From the NCBI GenBank assembly GCA_039816825.1, contig JBCBXA010000071.1:1-15244 (forward strand): DNA of 15,244 nt. Reading direction: 5' to 3'. How positions within the stretch are numbered: position 1 is the stretch's first letter; each line of letters begins with the position of its first letter. Of the stretch, positions 8,469 through 14,476 are shown piece by piece. Source of the DNA: JBCBXA01 sp039816825. Its GTDB lineage: Bacteria > Pseudomonadota > Alphaproteobacteria > Rhizobiales > Rhizobiaceae. The notes beneath the pieces are model-generated. The model was not told where the DNA came from and ran no database searches. It worked only from the letters and a program-made list of their open reading frames with translations. The translations under genes and the position numbers were made by a program.

Positions 8469-8495
8469 CCCCCCACCCCAAAACCTCCCTTACCC
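8469..8495 (-). other. G-quadruplex motif
   Basis: On the minus strand four runs of three or more G occur with loops of 3, 7 and 1 bases: G3 (8495-8493), G3 (8489-8487), G4 (8479-8476) and G6 (8474-8469). This meets the usual G3+N1-7 rule. It sits at the boundary between the AT-richer Sel1 region and the GC-rich structured region, about 125 bases upstream of the inferred Sel1 start and on its coding strand. Confidence 0.6.
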
Positions 8496-8684
8496 TAGCC
8501 GCCTCCCAAGGCGCGGACGGGTGCGTGCACACTCTCGGCCTGCTTGGGAGCGGTGCCTGCTGGGTTGGGTTTGTGTGCCCTGCCTGCCGGGCGTGTCCCG
8601 ATATGGGTGCAACGCGGGACTAGGACCGTGTAGGTATTGCCCTGCTTAGTGGCGGTAAAAACCCGCTCACGGTGGCGCCCGACG

Positions 8685-8702
8685 GCCTCTCATCCGAGAG
8701 GC
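8685..8702. repeat. 7-bp hairpin with 4-base loop
   Basis: GCCTCTC (8685-8691) pairs perfectly with GAGAGGC (8696-8702) across ATCC. It is one of the helices of the surrounding structured region. Confidence 0.75.
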
Positions 8703-8736
8703 GAACTCTGTGCAGGATGGACGCGCAAAAACACCA

Positions 8737-8796
8737 GGTGAGGCCGAAAGGTCATCGCTTACACCACATCGGACTGGATGCCCTTTCGGCCTCACC
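8737..8796. repeat. 15-bp perfect hairpin stem extended by 4 bp
   Basis: GGTGAGGCCGAAAGG (8737-8751) is the exact reverse complement of CCTTTCGGCCTCACC (8782-8796). After one T/C mismatch (8752, 8781) the stem continues as CATC/GATG (8753-8756, 8777-8780), leaving a 20-base loop. It is the strongest secondary structure in the window. A T-run follows it on the minus strand but not on the plus strand. Confidence 0.85.
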
Positions 8797-8891
8797 GTCT
8801 GCATCCCTCACCTTCCACCGCGCGCCGCTGACGGGCTGCGCGGGCGCTTTGGCGCGCCTGAAGGCCGGCCGCTTGCGCGTGAACCGCGGCT

Positions 8892-8925
8892 GAACGGGCC
8901 GTTCAAACCGGGCTCAGCGGCCCGG
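8892..8925. repeat. two adjacent short hairpins in the leader of the secreted-protein gene
   Basis: GAACGG (8892-8897) pairs with CCGTTC (8899-8904) around a single G, so it acts better as a DNA palindrome than as an RNA hairpin. CCGGGC (8908-8913) pairs with GCCCGG (8920-8925) across a 6-base loop. Both precede the RBS-masking hairpin. The remaining sequence between 8807 and 8891 is GC-rich with no feature I can support. Confidence 0.5.
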
Positions 8926-8933
8926 CGCTACAA

Positions 8934-8960
8934 CCTCCCCCAGTTTCACAATGAGGGAGG
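8934..8960 (+). promoter_or_regulatory. hairpin able to mask the ribosome binding site of the secreted-protein gene
   Basis: CCTCCC (8934-8939) pairs perfectly with GGGAGG (8955-8960), and the latter is the Shine-Dalgarno of the ATG at 8966 (5-base spacing). The loop is 15 bases and holds an in-frame ATG (8951). Folding would hide the ribosome site, so translation could respond to temperature, to a ligand or to upstream structure. Confidence 0.5.
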
Positions 8961-8965
8961 ATAGT

Positions 8966-9622
8966 ATGAAAACGCAACGCATCACCGCCGCCACCATCGC
9001 GCTGGCCGCCATCGCAACCATCACGCCGGCCACCACGGCCCACGCGCTGGACTGGATTGAGCGGGTGAAGGTGGAGCGCTCGGGCATCGACATGGTGCCG
9101 GTGGACGTGCGCGCCGGCGGCAATGGCTATTCGAGCCTCAAGACGGGTTCCCACACCTTCAACCTGCGGCTCTACGCCAAGGCCAAGTCCGGCAAGCGCA
9201 TCGCCATGGGGGCGGTTGGATCCTACAATGGCGTGCGGCGCTGGGAGGCTTCGAGCCTCGTGCATTGGACGCACAATCTGCGCCACCGCGATCTCGGCGC
9301 CGGCACCCTGCGCACCATGGATCGCACCTTCAGCTACACCGTGCCGCTTTCCAAAGTGACATGGCACGGCGCAAACCCTGCGCAGGCATGCAATGCCCTT
9401 CTGTCAAAAGCCATGAACAAGGGCACCAGCAAGGCCGCCTTCCTGTCGCAGCACCGCATCACCACGGCGCGGGTGTTCTTTCAGTTCGATGCCGTGGCCG
9501 CCCGCAAGAATGTCGCCCGGAAGCCATCCAAGCTGACGCTGAGCAACACCACTTCCGAGCGCAAATCGGGCTTCTATGATGTGCGTGTGCGGTGCCTCGC
9601 CAAGCCCGCCCGCGCCTCGTAA
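8966..9622 (+). CDS. secreted protein of unknown function
   Basis: 218 residues from ATG 8966. An in-frame ATG at 8951 lies inside the Shine-Dalgarno region, so 8966 is preferred: GGGAGG ends 5 bases before it. The N-terminus is a clear Sec signal peptide (MKTQRITAAT, then an Ala/Ile/Thr-rich core, with AHA before LDW), with cleavage predicted after residue 27. The mature protein is basic, rich in beta-prone segments, and has only two cysteines (C142, C210), which could form one disulfide in the periplasm. I recognise no domain. It stands alone on its strand; the next gene is convergent and ends 9 bases away, leaving no room for a conventional terminator. Confidence 0.8.
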   Translation: MKTQRITAATIALAAIATITPATTAHALDWIERVKVERSGIDMVPVDVRAGGNGYSSLKTGSHTFNLRLYAKAKSGKRIAMGAVGSYNGVRRWEASSLVHWTHNLRHRDLGAGTLRTMDRTFSYTVPLSKVTWHGANPAQACNALLSKAMNKGTSKAAFLSQHRITTARVFFQFDAVAARKNVARKPSKLTLSNTTSERKSGFYDVRVRCLAKPARAS

Positions 9623-9631
9623 GGCAAGAGG

Positions 9632-11074
9632 CTAGTCAGCCGCTTGGTGCGTTGTGAACGCCGATAGCTCAACCTGCGGCACGGGCAGTTGGTCAAAGAG
9701 GTAAGACGCGGGCTCTTCGCCTGCGGCTTCCGCAACATCATGGTCAGTGGGCAAAATAGGCATCACCCAGTCCGTGGCGGCGAGCCATGTCCAGGGCACC
9801 TGGGTCAGGTCCACATTCGGGTCCGTAAACTGCTGCCAAGGCCGCCCGTTGAGCGACATTTGCACATCGGCATAGACGGCCACATCCGGCCGGCCCTGCT
9901 CCGCCCAGCGCTGCTTTAGATGCTGGGCATAGTCCCACACAATGTCCGGGCGGCCGATCACATTGCGGGCCTGACGCTTGGCCATCCAGTCATGGGGGTT
10001 CACCTCCCACACCTGCGCTCCGTCCGCCGAGACGATGCGGAACACGCCTTCCCGGTCCCGGTCATAAATGCGCATGCGCCATGAGAAGCGGTGGCCATCC
10101 CCCGTCCAGCCAACATTGTTGGCAAACAGGCGCTGGCGCTCCGGCAGATAGATTTGCACGGCGAACCAAGCCAGCAGCAGCGCCAGCAAAGCGGGCTGCA
10201 TGCGGAAGCTGAGGGAACGTGCAGGAGGTATGGTTGGTGCGGCTCTGGTGACCCGGCGCAGCAGCTGCGAAGGCCAGTCCGGCGCGAAGAAAATCGTTGT
10301 CAGCGCCAGCGTGATCCATGGGAAAATGCCGATGTTGAACAGCGTTGCATTGGACCAATGAAACAGGGCGTAAACGCAGAAAACCGGCAGCCGCGTCCGC
10401 CGCCACAGCAGGAGTGGCGCGCCGATAACATGCAGCGCCACCGTGCTCCACGTCGCGGCGTAGAAGGCCCAGTCATAATTGAACAGAAAGCCGAAGAAGA
10501 TTGCGTCCTGCTTGTCGTGCAGCCAGCCGCGCAACGGCTCCGCCCGCAGCAGCCAGTCCTCCGTGATCTTCACCCATCCGGCGTAAATGAGGATAATCTC
10601 AAGCTGCAGCTTGATCGCCGAAACGGGCCAACGGGGGATAAATTCGGAGCATGTGGCAGGTTTGAGCCACGCGTCCAGCGAATAGGCCTTCGCCGCGGGC
10701 GCAAAGCACAACAGGCAGCCGAACAGGATGACCATGTAATTGTGGTTGAGGTACTGCGCCCGGTCGAGGAGGAAGAAATAGGCGAAGATCGCGGTCAGCG
10801 CGATGATCGATGTCCGATAGAACAGACCCAGCGCTACCGTGATGCCGAACAGGCCCACCCCGCCCCAGACGATGTGTATCCACGGCTCCGGCAGCGGCTG
10901 CACGAATGGCAGAAACGGAAACAGCACGTCAGGCTCGACATAGTAGCGCGTGATGCGGTCATACTTGATGTAGCGCCAGCAATCCCAGGCGAGGATCAGC
11001 CCAAAGGCCACCCGCACCACCACCAGCGACTGGATGGAGATGGGCGCTTCAAGGTGCGCACGGAGGCGCGTCAT
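9632..11074 (-). CDS. HTTM-domain protein, vitamin K-dependent gamma-carboxylase homologue
   Basis: Multi-pass membrane protein (480 residues from ATG 11074; ATG 11098 and GTG 11155 are alternative starts). Signatures of the vitamin K-dependent gamma-carboxylase family: LDRAQYLNHNYMVILFGCLL (103-122), GWVKITEDWL (166-175), and FHWSNATLFNIGIFPWITLA (238-257). Lys169 in WVKI aligns with the catalytic-base lysine of animal enzymes. The C-terminal third (after about residue 320) is soluble and contains the conserved SLNGRPWQQFTDPNVDL segment of bacterial members. In animals this enzyme carboxylates glutamates using reduced vitamin K; in bacteria the substrate is generally unknown, and none is evident here. 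It lies downstream of the diguanylate cyclase gene on the same strand. Confidence 0.88.
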   Translation of the reverse strand: MTRLRAHLEAPISIQSLVVVRVAFGLILAWDCWRYIKYDRITRYYVEPDVLFPFLPFVQPLPEPWIHIVWGGVGLFGITVALGLFYRTSIIALTAIFAYFFLLDRAQYLNHNYMVILFGCLLCFAPAAKAYSLDAWLKPATCSEFIPRWPVSAIKLQLEIILIYAGWVKITEDWLLRAEPLRGWLHDKQDAIFFGFLFNYDWAFYAATWSTVALHVIGAPLLLWRRTRLPVFCVYALFHWSNATLFNIGIFPWITLALTTIFFAPDWPSQLLRRVTRAAPTIPPARSLSFRMQPALLALLLAWFAVQIYLPERQRLFANNVGWTGDGHRFSWRMRIYDRDREGVFRIVSADGAQVWEVNPHDWMAKRQARNVIGRPDIVWDYAQHLKQRWAEQGRPDVAVYADVQMSLNGRPWQQFTDPNVDLTQVPWTWLAATDWVMPILPTDHDVAEAAGEEPASYLFDQLPVPQVELSAFTTHQAAD

Positions 11075-11118
11075 AAGGGCGTGTGGTGACCAGGCCATGT
11101 TAGGGCTTTGGTAACCAT
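11071..11118 (-). CDS. possible 15-codon upstream ORF of the HTTM gene
   Basis: ATG at 11118 is preceded by GAAAGGA (4-base gap from the GG) and encodes MVTKALTWPGHHTPL. Its stop overlaps the ATG at 11074 of the HTTM gene as ATGA. The 11074 start itself has no Shine-Dalgarno, so initiation by coupling from this short frame would explain it. No evidence of conservation is available, and the HTTM gene could instead start at 11098. Confidence 0.25.
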   Translation of the reverse strand: MVTKALTWPGHHTPL

Positions 11119-11197
11119 AAATCCTTTCACGCGGGTAAAGGCCTAGGCCTACCACCGCTCAGCAGCGCGTCGTTCGACATTGACGTCTTACGCGAAA

Positions 11198-12340
11198 CTA
11201 GGCGCCCGCTAGAGCGGCGTTCACCAGCCGGGCAGCTTCTGTACCACCATCATCTTCTTGCCAAACACAGGTGCGGTTTCGGCCGGTCGTTTTGGCTTCG
11301 TACAGCGCCTTGTCAGCGCGGCTGTAGAGGACGTCGTGCGATCCGTCGCCTATGCCAATCGACACGGTAAAATCGAGTGGCCGCCTGGTGGCATCGATAG
11401 CAGAATGGATCGCCAGCGCGGTACGCTGGGCAAGCGCCAAACCGCCATTATTGATCAGCACGGCAAACTCCTCACCACCCAGCCGGGCACAGCACGACCC
11501 TTTGGGAGCAACTTGCGATAGGACCTCGCCCACCATGGCGATGGCATCATCGCCAACATCATGGCCCAGCTTATCGTTGATGGCCTTGAAGTGGTCGATA
11601 TCGATCATCACCAGCGCAGCACGGTCATCATCGCGGTGTGGCCTTTTGAGAAAGGCGGTAAAACCTCGGCGATTGAGAAGCCCTGAAAGAGGGTCCACCA
11701 CCGCCTCGTGCCGAGCGGACTTGATGACGTCTCGCATGGCCAGCGCAATCAAAGAGCCTGCGAGAAGTTGGGACAATATGATCCACAGCGTAGCATAGAA
11801 GGCCCATGTGCTCTGGGCGAACTCAAACGGGACGAGAGCCGGAAACATGCCGGTCAGGAAACGCGGATTGGTGAGCAAGATCACCGCAATCGCATAAAGC
11901 GTGTAAACAACTGTCTTTTCGAGCACATCTTTCGGCTGGGCACGATGTCCGGCTCGAGCGCCCAGATAGGTGATGAGACCAAGCGAGCCGTAAATGGCAA
12001 AGTGTCGGATGGTGATGCTGCTGGCGGCGATACTCACCAGTTCGCCGATGATACCAGCAGCAGCAACCGTCAGACACAAGGTGTAGGAAAGCTGCCATTG
12101 CGCCCGGCGGGCAAGGCCGAAGGCCAACGACAGGGTGCCAAATACCATGGCGATGTTGCCGCCATTGACGATGAGCGGATGATAGCTCTGAAACGCAAAA
12201 GCAGCAAAAGCCACAGTGTACAGCGCATAGCCGATCGCGAAGTCAAAAAGCACACGGTGACGTGTCATGGCCCAGCCGCCAAAGAACATCGCCGCAATGG
12301 TGATGTTCACTGAAGCCGTTGCAAAACTGATCCACTGCAT
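11198..12340 (-). CDS. membrane-bound diguanylate cyclase (GGDEF)
   Basis: Makes the second messenger cyclic di-GMP from two GTP. The protein has 380 residues from ATG 12340, preceded by GGGGA at 6 bases; upstream GTG 12355 and ATG 12346 are in frame but less well placed. Residues 1-205 contain about six or seven hydrophobic segments forming an unclassified membrane sensor. The GGDEF domain spans about 210-365: DPLSGLLNRRGF (216-227), DIDHFKAINDKLGHDVGDD (247-265, metal-binding Asp247), active site GGEEF (288-292), and late motif YSRADKALYEAK (339-350). The signature is intact, so it should be active. The inhibitory RxxD site expected five residues before GGEEF is absent (KGSC). No EAL domain is present. 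Confidence 0.93.
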   Translation of the reverse strand: MQWISFATASVNITIAAMFFGGWAMTRHRVLFDFAIGYALYTVAFAAFAFQSYHPLIVNGGNIAMVFGTLSLAFGLARRAQWQLSYTLCLTVAAAGIIGELVSIAASSITIRHFAIYGSLGLITYLGARAGHRAQPKDVLEKTVVYTLYAIAVILLTNPRFLTGMFPALVPFEFAQSTWAFYATLWIILSQLLAGSLIALAMRDVIKSARHEAVVDPLSGLLNRRGFTAFLKRPHRDDDRAALVMIDIDHFKAINDKLGHDVGDDAIAMVGEVLSQVAPKGSCCARLGGEEFAVLINNGGLALAQRTALAIHSAIDATRRPLDFTVSIGIGDGSHDVLYSRADKALYEAKTTGRNRTCVWQEDDGGTEAARLVNAALAGA

Positions 12341-12381
12341 GGGCATTCCCCGCACTAATGGGCGGAACCTAGCAGAGCAAA

Positions 12382-12410
12382 ACTAAACGGAGTTTCACGA
12401 AAACGCTCAA
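12382..12410 (-). promoter_or_regulatory. possible sigma70-type promoter of the GGDEF gene
   Basis: On the minus strand TTGAGC (12410-12405) and TTTAGT (12387-12382) are separated by exactly 17 bases, each matching 4 of 6 consensus positions. The -10 box lies about 40 bases before the start at 12340. Confidence 0.35.
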
Positions 12411-12439
12411 AAGCAATGCATCGAACCGGAAGGACCGGC

Positions 12440-12465
12440 CGCCGGGCTGGTCGGATCGCCCGGCG
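12440..12465 (-). terminator. hairpin after the Rieske-like gene, probable terminator without U-tract
   Basis: CGCCGGGC (12440-12447) pairs perfectly with GCCCGGCG (12458-12465) over a 10-base loop, starting 24 bases past the Rieske-like stop. Only a short TTTT follows, some 25 bases later on the minus strand, so termination would be weak or factor-assisted. Confidence 0.5.
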
Positions 12466-12488
12466 CTTCGCAATTGGCGCTCTACCGA

Positions 12489-13073
12489 TCAGGCAAGGGA
12501 AACGACGGCACCACTATCAGTGACCGCAATCTGATAGTCTGGCACGCTCAACCAGTCGCTTGCGTCTGATGCCCCGCCGGCGCCCTGACCTACAGCGGTG
12601 AAATCACTGGAATGGCGGCCACCCCGGTCGGTGCAGGCGAAGGGTCGGCTGGCATCTCCCGTGATCCCCACGGCCTTGCCCCGGTGAGGGCAGACCAGAT
12701 TGACGACCAGATAGCGCGGGTCCTGAGTGCCACCGGGATTTTCGTTTCCGGCCACGGCGGCCAGTTGGTCGTCAGTGCGGCGCAGAATGCCGACATATTG
12801 CATGCCGCCTGTGCGGGAAAATGTGTCCGCGGAGTTGGGTCTTGCGATCACAGCCACTTCGCCAGGCGCCAGTGTCGACACGTCGAGTTCGGCAGGCCCG
12901 GCGGGGGCCTCCACCAGGGAGCTCTGCCCAATGGGGACTGATGTGCTGGCGCCGGACCAGTTGGAAAGATCCAACTCCTGCGCGTTGAGAAGCGCGGGGC
13001 ACAGCATGACGGCGCCGCCTCCGGAAAGCGTGGCGAGCACATGGCGGCGCGTGAGGGTGATGCGGTTTACCAT
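12489..13073 (-). CDS. Tat-exported Rieske-like [2Fe-2S] protein with atypical second motif
   Basis: 194 residues from ATG 13073, preceded by an AAGGGA-type site about 8 bases away; a TTG at 13106 also opens the frame. The N-terminus is a twin-arginine signal: LTRRHVLATLSGGGA (Arg9-Arg10) followed by a hydrophobic core, consistent with export of a folded, cofactor-loaded protein. The Rieske-type core has C128-x-H130 in VCPHRG, then C147 and H154 in CTDRGGRHSSDF. The second pair is C-x6-H instead of the canonical C-x2-H, and the two extra disulfide cysteines of high-potential Rieske proteins are missing. The cluster may be unusual or absent. It lies 66 bases downstream of the cytochrome b561 gene on the same strand, probably in one operon, suggesting electron transfer between them. 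Confidence 0.7.
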   Translation of the reverse strand: MVNRITLTRRHVLATLSGGGAVMLCPALLNAQELDLSNWSGASTSVPIGQSSLVEAPAGPAELDVSTLAPGEVAVIARPNSADTFSRTGGMQYVGILRRTDDQLAAVAGNENPGGTQDPRYLVVNLVCPHRGKAVGITGDASRPFACTDRGGRHSSDFTAVGQGAGGASDASDWLSVPDYQIAVTDSGAVVSLA

Positions 13074-13139
13074 GTCAAGTTCCCTTCTTCTTCTTAATGG
13101 GTTCAATGGATTCGGTGGGGGTTGGATTGGGCGTCAAAT

Positions 13140-13664
13140 CTAGGCCTGCGGCTCGTCTGACTTCCGGGCAAATGACATGCGCGACAGAGTGGCATCGCGA
13201 TCCACGAAGGCGTGTTTCATGGCACCTGCAAAATGCAGGGCGAACAGTGCCAGCAGCACCCATTTGAGGCGGTAGTGAACTTCCAGGATTATTTCGCCGG
13301 TATCAGAACGGGCAAAGCCGAGATCGACTGGAAAGAGGAGCAGATTGTCAGAGAGAGCTGAGGCGGAAACATAGCCGCTCGCCACAAAGACGATCAGACA
13401 CAGATAAAGCAGCCCATGCACAGTGCTGGCCAACCGCCTTTCCCAAACCGCGTGTTCAGCCGGCGCTGGCGGGGCACCTCTCTTCAGTCGGATCGCGATG
13501 CGCAGCGCGAGAAGCACAATGAGGATCTGGCCGGCACTCTGATGGCCCCGGAGAATGCTCTTATCCGCCAGGTCGAACGAATAGGCGAGACCTCCGGCCG
13601 CCATCGCCAACACAAGCACGGCAACGGCCCAATGCAATATGATCTGTATGCGGCTGTAGCCCAA
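13140..13664 (-). CDS. cytochrome b561 (CybB-like)
   Basis: Four-helix inner-membrane di-heme cytochrome, 174 residues, close in length and layout to E. coli CybB, which is a superoxide:ubiquinone oxidoreductase. Candidate heme histidines are H11 (ILHWAVAV), H41 (RGHQSAG), H83 (TVHGLLY), H130 (EVHYRLKW), H144 and H151. Hydrophobic segments fall near 7-28, 44-60, 80-103 and 129-150. The start is a TTG with an excellent AGGAGG five bases upstream. It is followed by an exported Rieske-like gene and preceded by the superoxide dismutase gene. A superoxide-related or quinone-linked periplasmic electron-transfer role is inferred from family and context. Confidence 0.88.
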   Translation of the reverse strand: MGYSRIQIILHWAVAVLVLAMAAGGLAYSFDLADKSILRGHQSAGQILIVLLALRIAIRLKRGAPPAPAEHAVWERRLASTVHGLLYLCLIVFVASGYVSASALSDNLLLFPVDLGFARSDTGEIILEVHYRLKWVLLALFALHFAGAMKHAFVDRDATLSRMSFARKSDEPQA

Positions 13665-13669
13665 AGGAA

Positions 13670-13675
13670 CCTCCT
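13670..13675 (-). promoter_or_regulatory. Shine-Dalgarno deciding a TTG start
   Basis: AGGAGG on the minus strand sits five bases before TTG 13664, fixing the non-ATG start of the cytochrome b561 gene. Confidence 0.8.
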
Positions 13676-13715
13676 GCTGCTACAAAGCTGGAGGCCTTCC
13701 GTCTTCGGTCAATAG

Positions 13716-13733
13716 TTTTGAAACATTACAAAA
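13716..13733. promoter_or_regulatory. operator-like palindrome upstream of cytochrome b561
   Basis: TTTTGAAACATTACAAAA is symmetric at 14 of 18 positions (TTTTG-n-AA-nn-TT-n-CAAAA). It lies 52-69 bases upstream of the cytochrome b561 start in a locally AT-rich patch. The size and symmetry suit a dimeric repressor such as a TetR-type regulator. No regulator gene is adjacent. Confidence 0.4.
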
Positions 13734-13762
13734 TGGATAGGCAAACCGAAGGGCACAACGAG

Positions 13763-13792
13763 AAGAGCCAGCCCGTCGACGAGCTGGCCCTT
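13763..13792 (-). terminator. hairpin after the superoxide dismutase gene
   Basis: On the minus strand AAGGGCCAGC (13792-13783) pairs with GCTGGCTCTT (13772-13763), ten pairs including one G-T wobble, with a 10-base loop. It begins 24 bases past the sodB stop and is followed by a pyrimidine-rich TCTCG rather than a T-run. It probably separates sodB from the cytochrome b561 operon. Confidence 0.6.
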
Positions 13793-13815
13793 CACAACAA
13801 TGATATTGATTCAGC

Positions 13816-14418
13816 CTAGCTGGTCGCAGCCTCATAGAGCGCTTCGACGTGCTCCCAATTGATGAGATTATCGACAAAGGCTTCGAGATATTTTGGGCGG
13901 GCGTTGCGATAGTCGATGTAGTAGCTGTGCTCCCAGACATCGCAGCCAAGGATGGGGCTGGCGCCGTGGGTCAGGGGGTTGTCACCATTGGCGGTTTTCA
14001 TGACTTCGATCTTGCCGTCTTTGACAGCGAGCCACGCCCAGCCGGACCCGAACTGGCCTGCGCCAGCGGCCATGAAATCGGCCTTGAACTTGTCATAGCC
14101 GCCCAAGTCGCTGTCGATAGCGGCCTGAAGCTTGCCGGGCAGAGACGTGCCGCCACCACCGGGCTTCATCCACTGCCAGAAATGGATGTGGTTGTAGTGC
14201 TGACCGACCTGGTTGAGCAGAGCCTGATCATTGACCCCGGCGTGACGGACAATGTCTTCGAGAGGCGTGTCATCCATCCCTTTGCCGGCGAGCATTTCAT
14301 TGCCCTTGGTCACATAGGCCATGTGGTGCTTGTCATGGTGAAACTCGAGGGTCTCGGCAGACATGTAGGGCGCCAGCGCATCATAGGCGTAGGGCAGTTC
14401 TGGAAGTTCAAAAGCCAT
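13816..14418 (-). CDS. sodB: superoxide dismutase, Fe type (Fe/Mn family)
   Basis: Converts superoxide to oxygen and hydrogen peroxide. It has 200 residues and no signal peptide, hence is cytoplasmic. Metal ligands are readable: H27 (EFHHDKHH), H77 (HYNHIHFW), D160 and H164 (CDVWEHSYYIDY). Gln73, four residues before the second ligand, sits where iron enzymes carry their outer-sphere glutamine, favouring Fe over Mn, though cambialistic use cannot be excluded. The start ATG has GGAG six bases upstream. It lies 58 bases downstream of the aminotransferase stop; an AT-rich TATATCGAAATAAAA stretch in the gap may be its own promoter region. Full length and intact. Confidence 0.96.
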   Translation of the reverse strand: MAFELPELPYAYDALAPYMSAETLEFHHDKHHMAYVTKGNEMLAGKGMDDTPLEDIVRHAGVNDQALLNQVGQHYNHIHFWQWMKPGGGGTSLPGKLQAAIDSDLGGYDKFKADFMAAGAGQFGSGWAWLAVKDGKIEVMKTANGDNPLTHGASPILGCDVWEHSYYIDYRNARPKYLEAFVDNLINWEHVEALYEAATS

Positions 14419-14476
14419 GGGAGTCTCCGTCTGTGTGTTTTATTTCGATATAGGGATGGGGCGCGGGCCTTAAAGA

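Larger units (their letters stand above)
8520..8806. ncRNA. candidate structured RNA (unknown family, strand uncertain)
   Basis: No convincing gene lies here, but the stretch packs a series of perfect helices in order: GCACAC (8527-8532) with GTGTGC (8573-8578); GTCCCG (8595-8600) with CGGGAC (8615-8620); ACCGTG (8625-8630) with CACGGT (8668-8673), enclosing GCGG (8652-8655) with CCGC (8663-8666); a 7-bp stem with a 4-base loop (8685-8702); and a 15-bp perfect stem extended by 4 more pairs (8737-8796). I compared it by eye with RNase P, SRP, tmRNA and common alphaproteobacterial riboswitch signatures and recognise none. On the minus strand a TTTTT run follows the long stem after 6 bases, weakly terminator-like. 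It could equally be the 5' leader of the secreted-protein gene at 8966. Confidence 0.45.

Noticed and set aside
8255..8623. Open frame of 122 codons on the plus strand
   Set aside because: It lies opposite the N-terminal part of the Sel1 gene and its upstream region, has no ribosome site and crosses the G-quadruplex and composition boundary.
8672..8893. Open frame of 73 codons on the plus strand in the structured region
   Set aside because: No ribosome site, it overlaps the perfect hairpins whose arms dictate its sequence, and the translation shows no recognisable domain; absence of stops is expected in GC-rich DNA.
10091..11089. 332-codon plus-strand frame opposite the HTTM gene
   Set aside because: Antisense to well-conserved family motifs; Arg/Gln/Glu-rich shadow composition and no ribosome site.
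12415..12490. tRNA-like text on the minus strand (GGTAGAGC and GGTTCGAT near the expected spacing)
   Set aside because: No acceptor stem, no anticodon arm with a plausible 7-base loop, and the segment is better explained as the hairpin following the Rieske-like gene.
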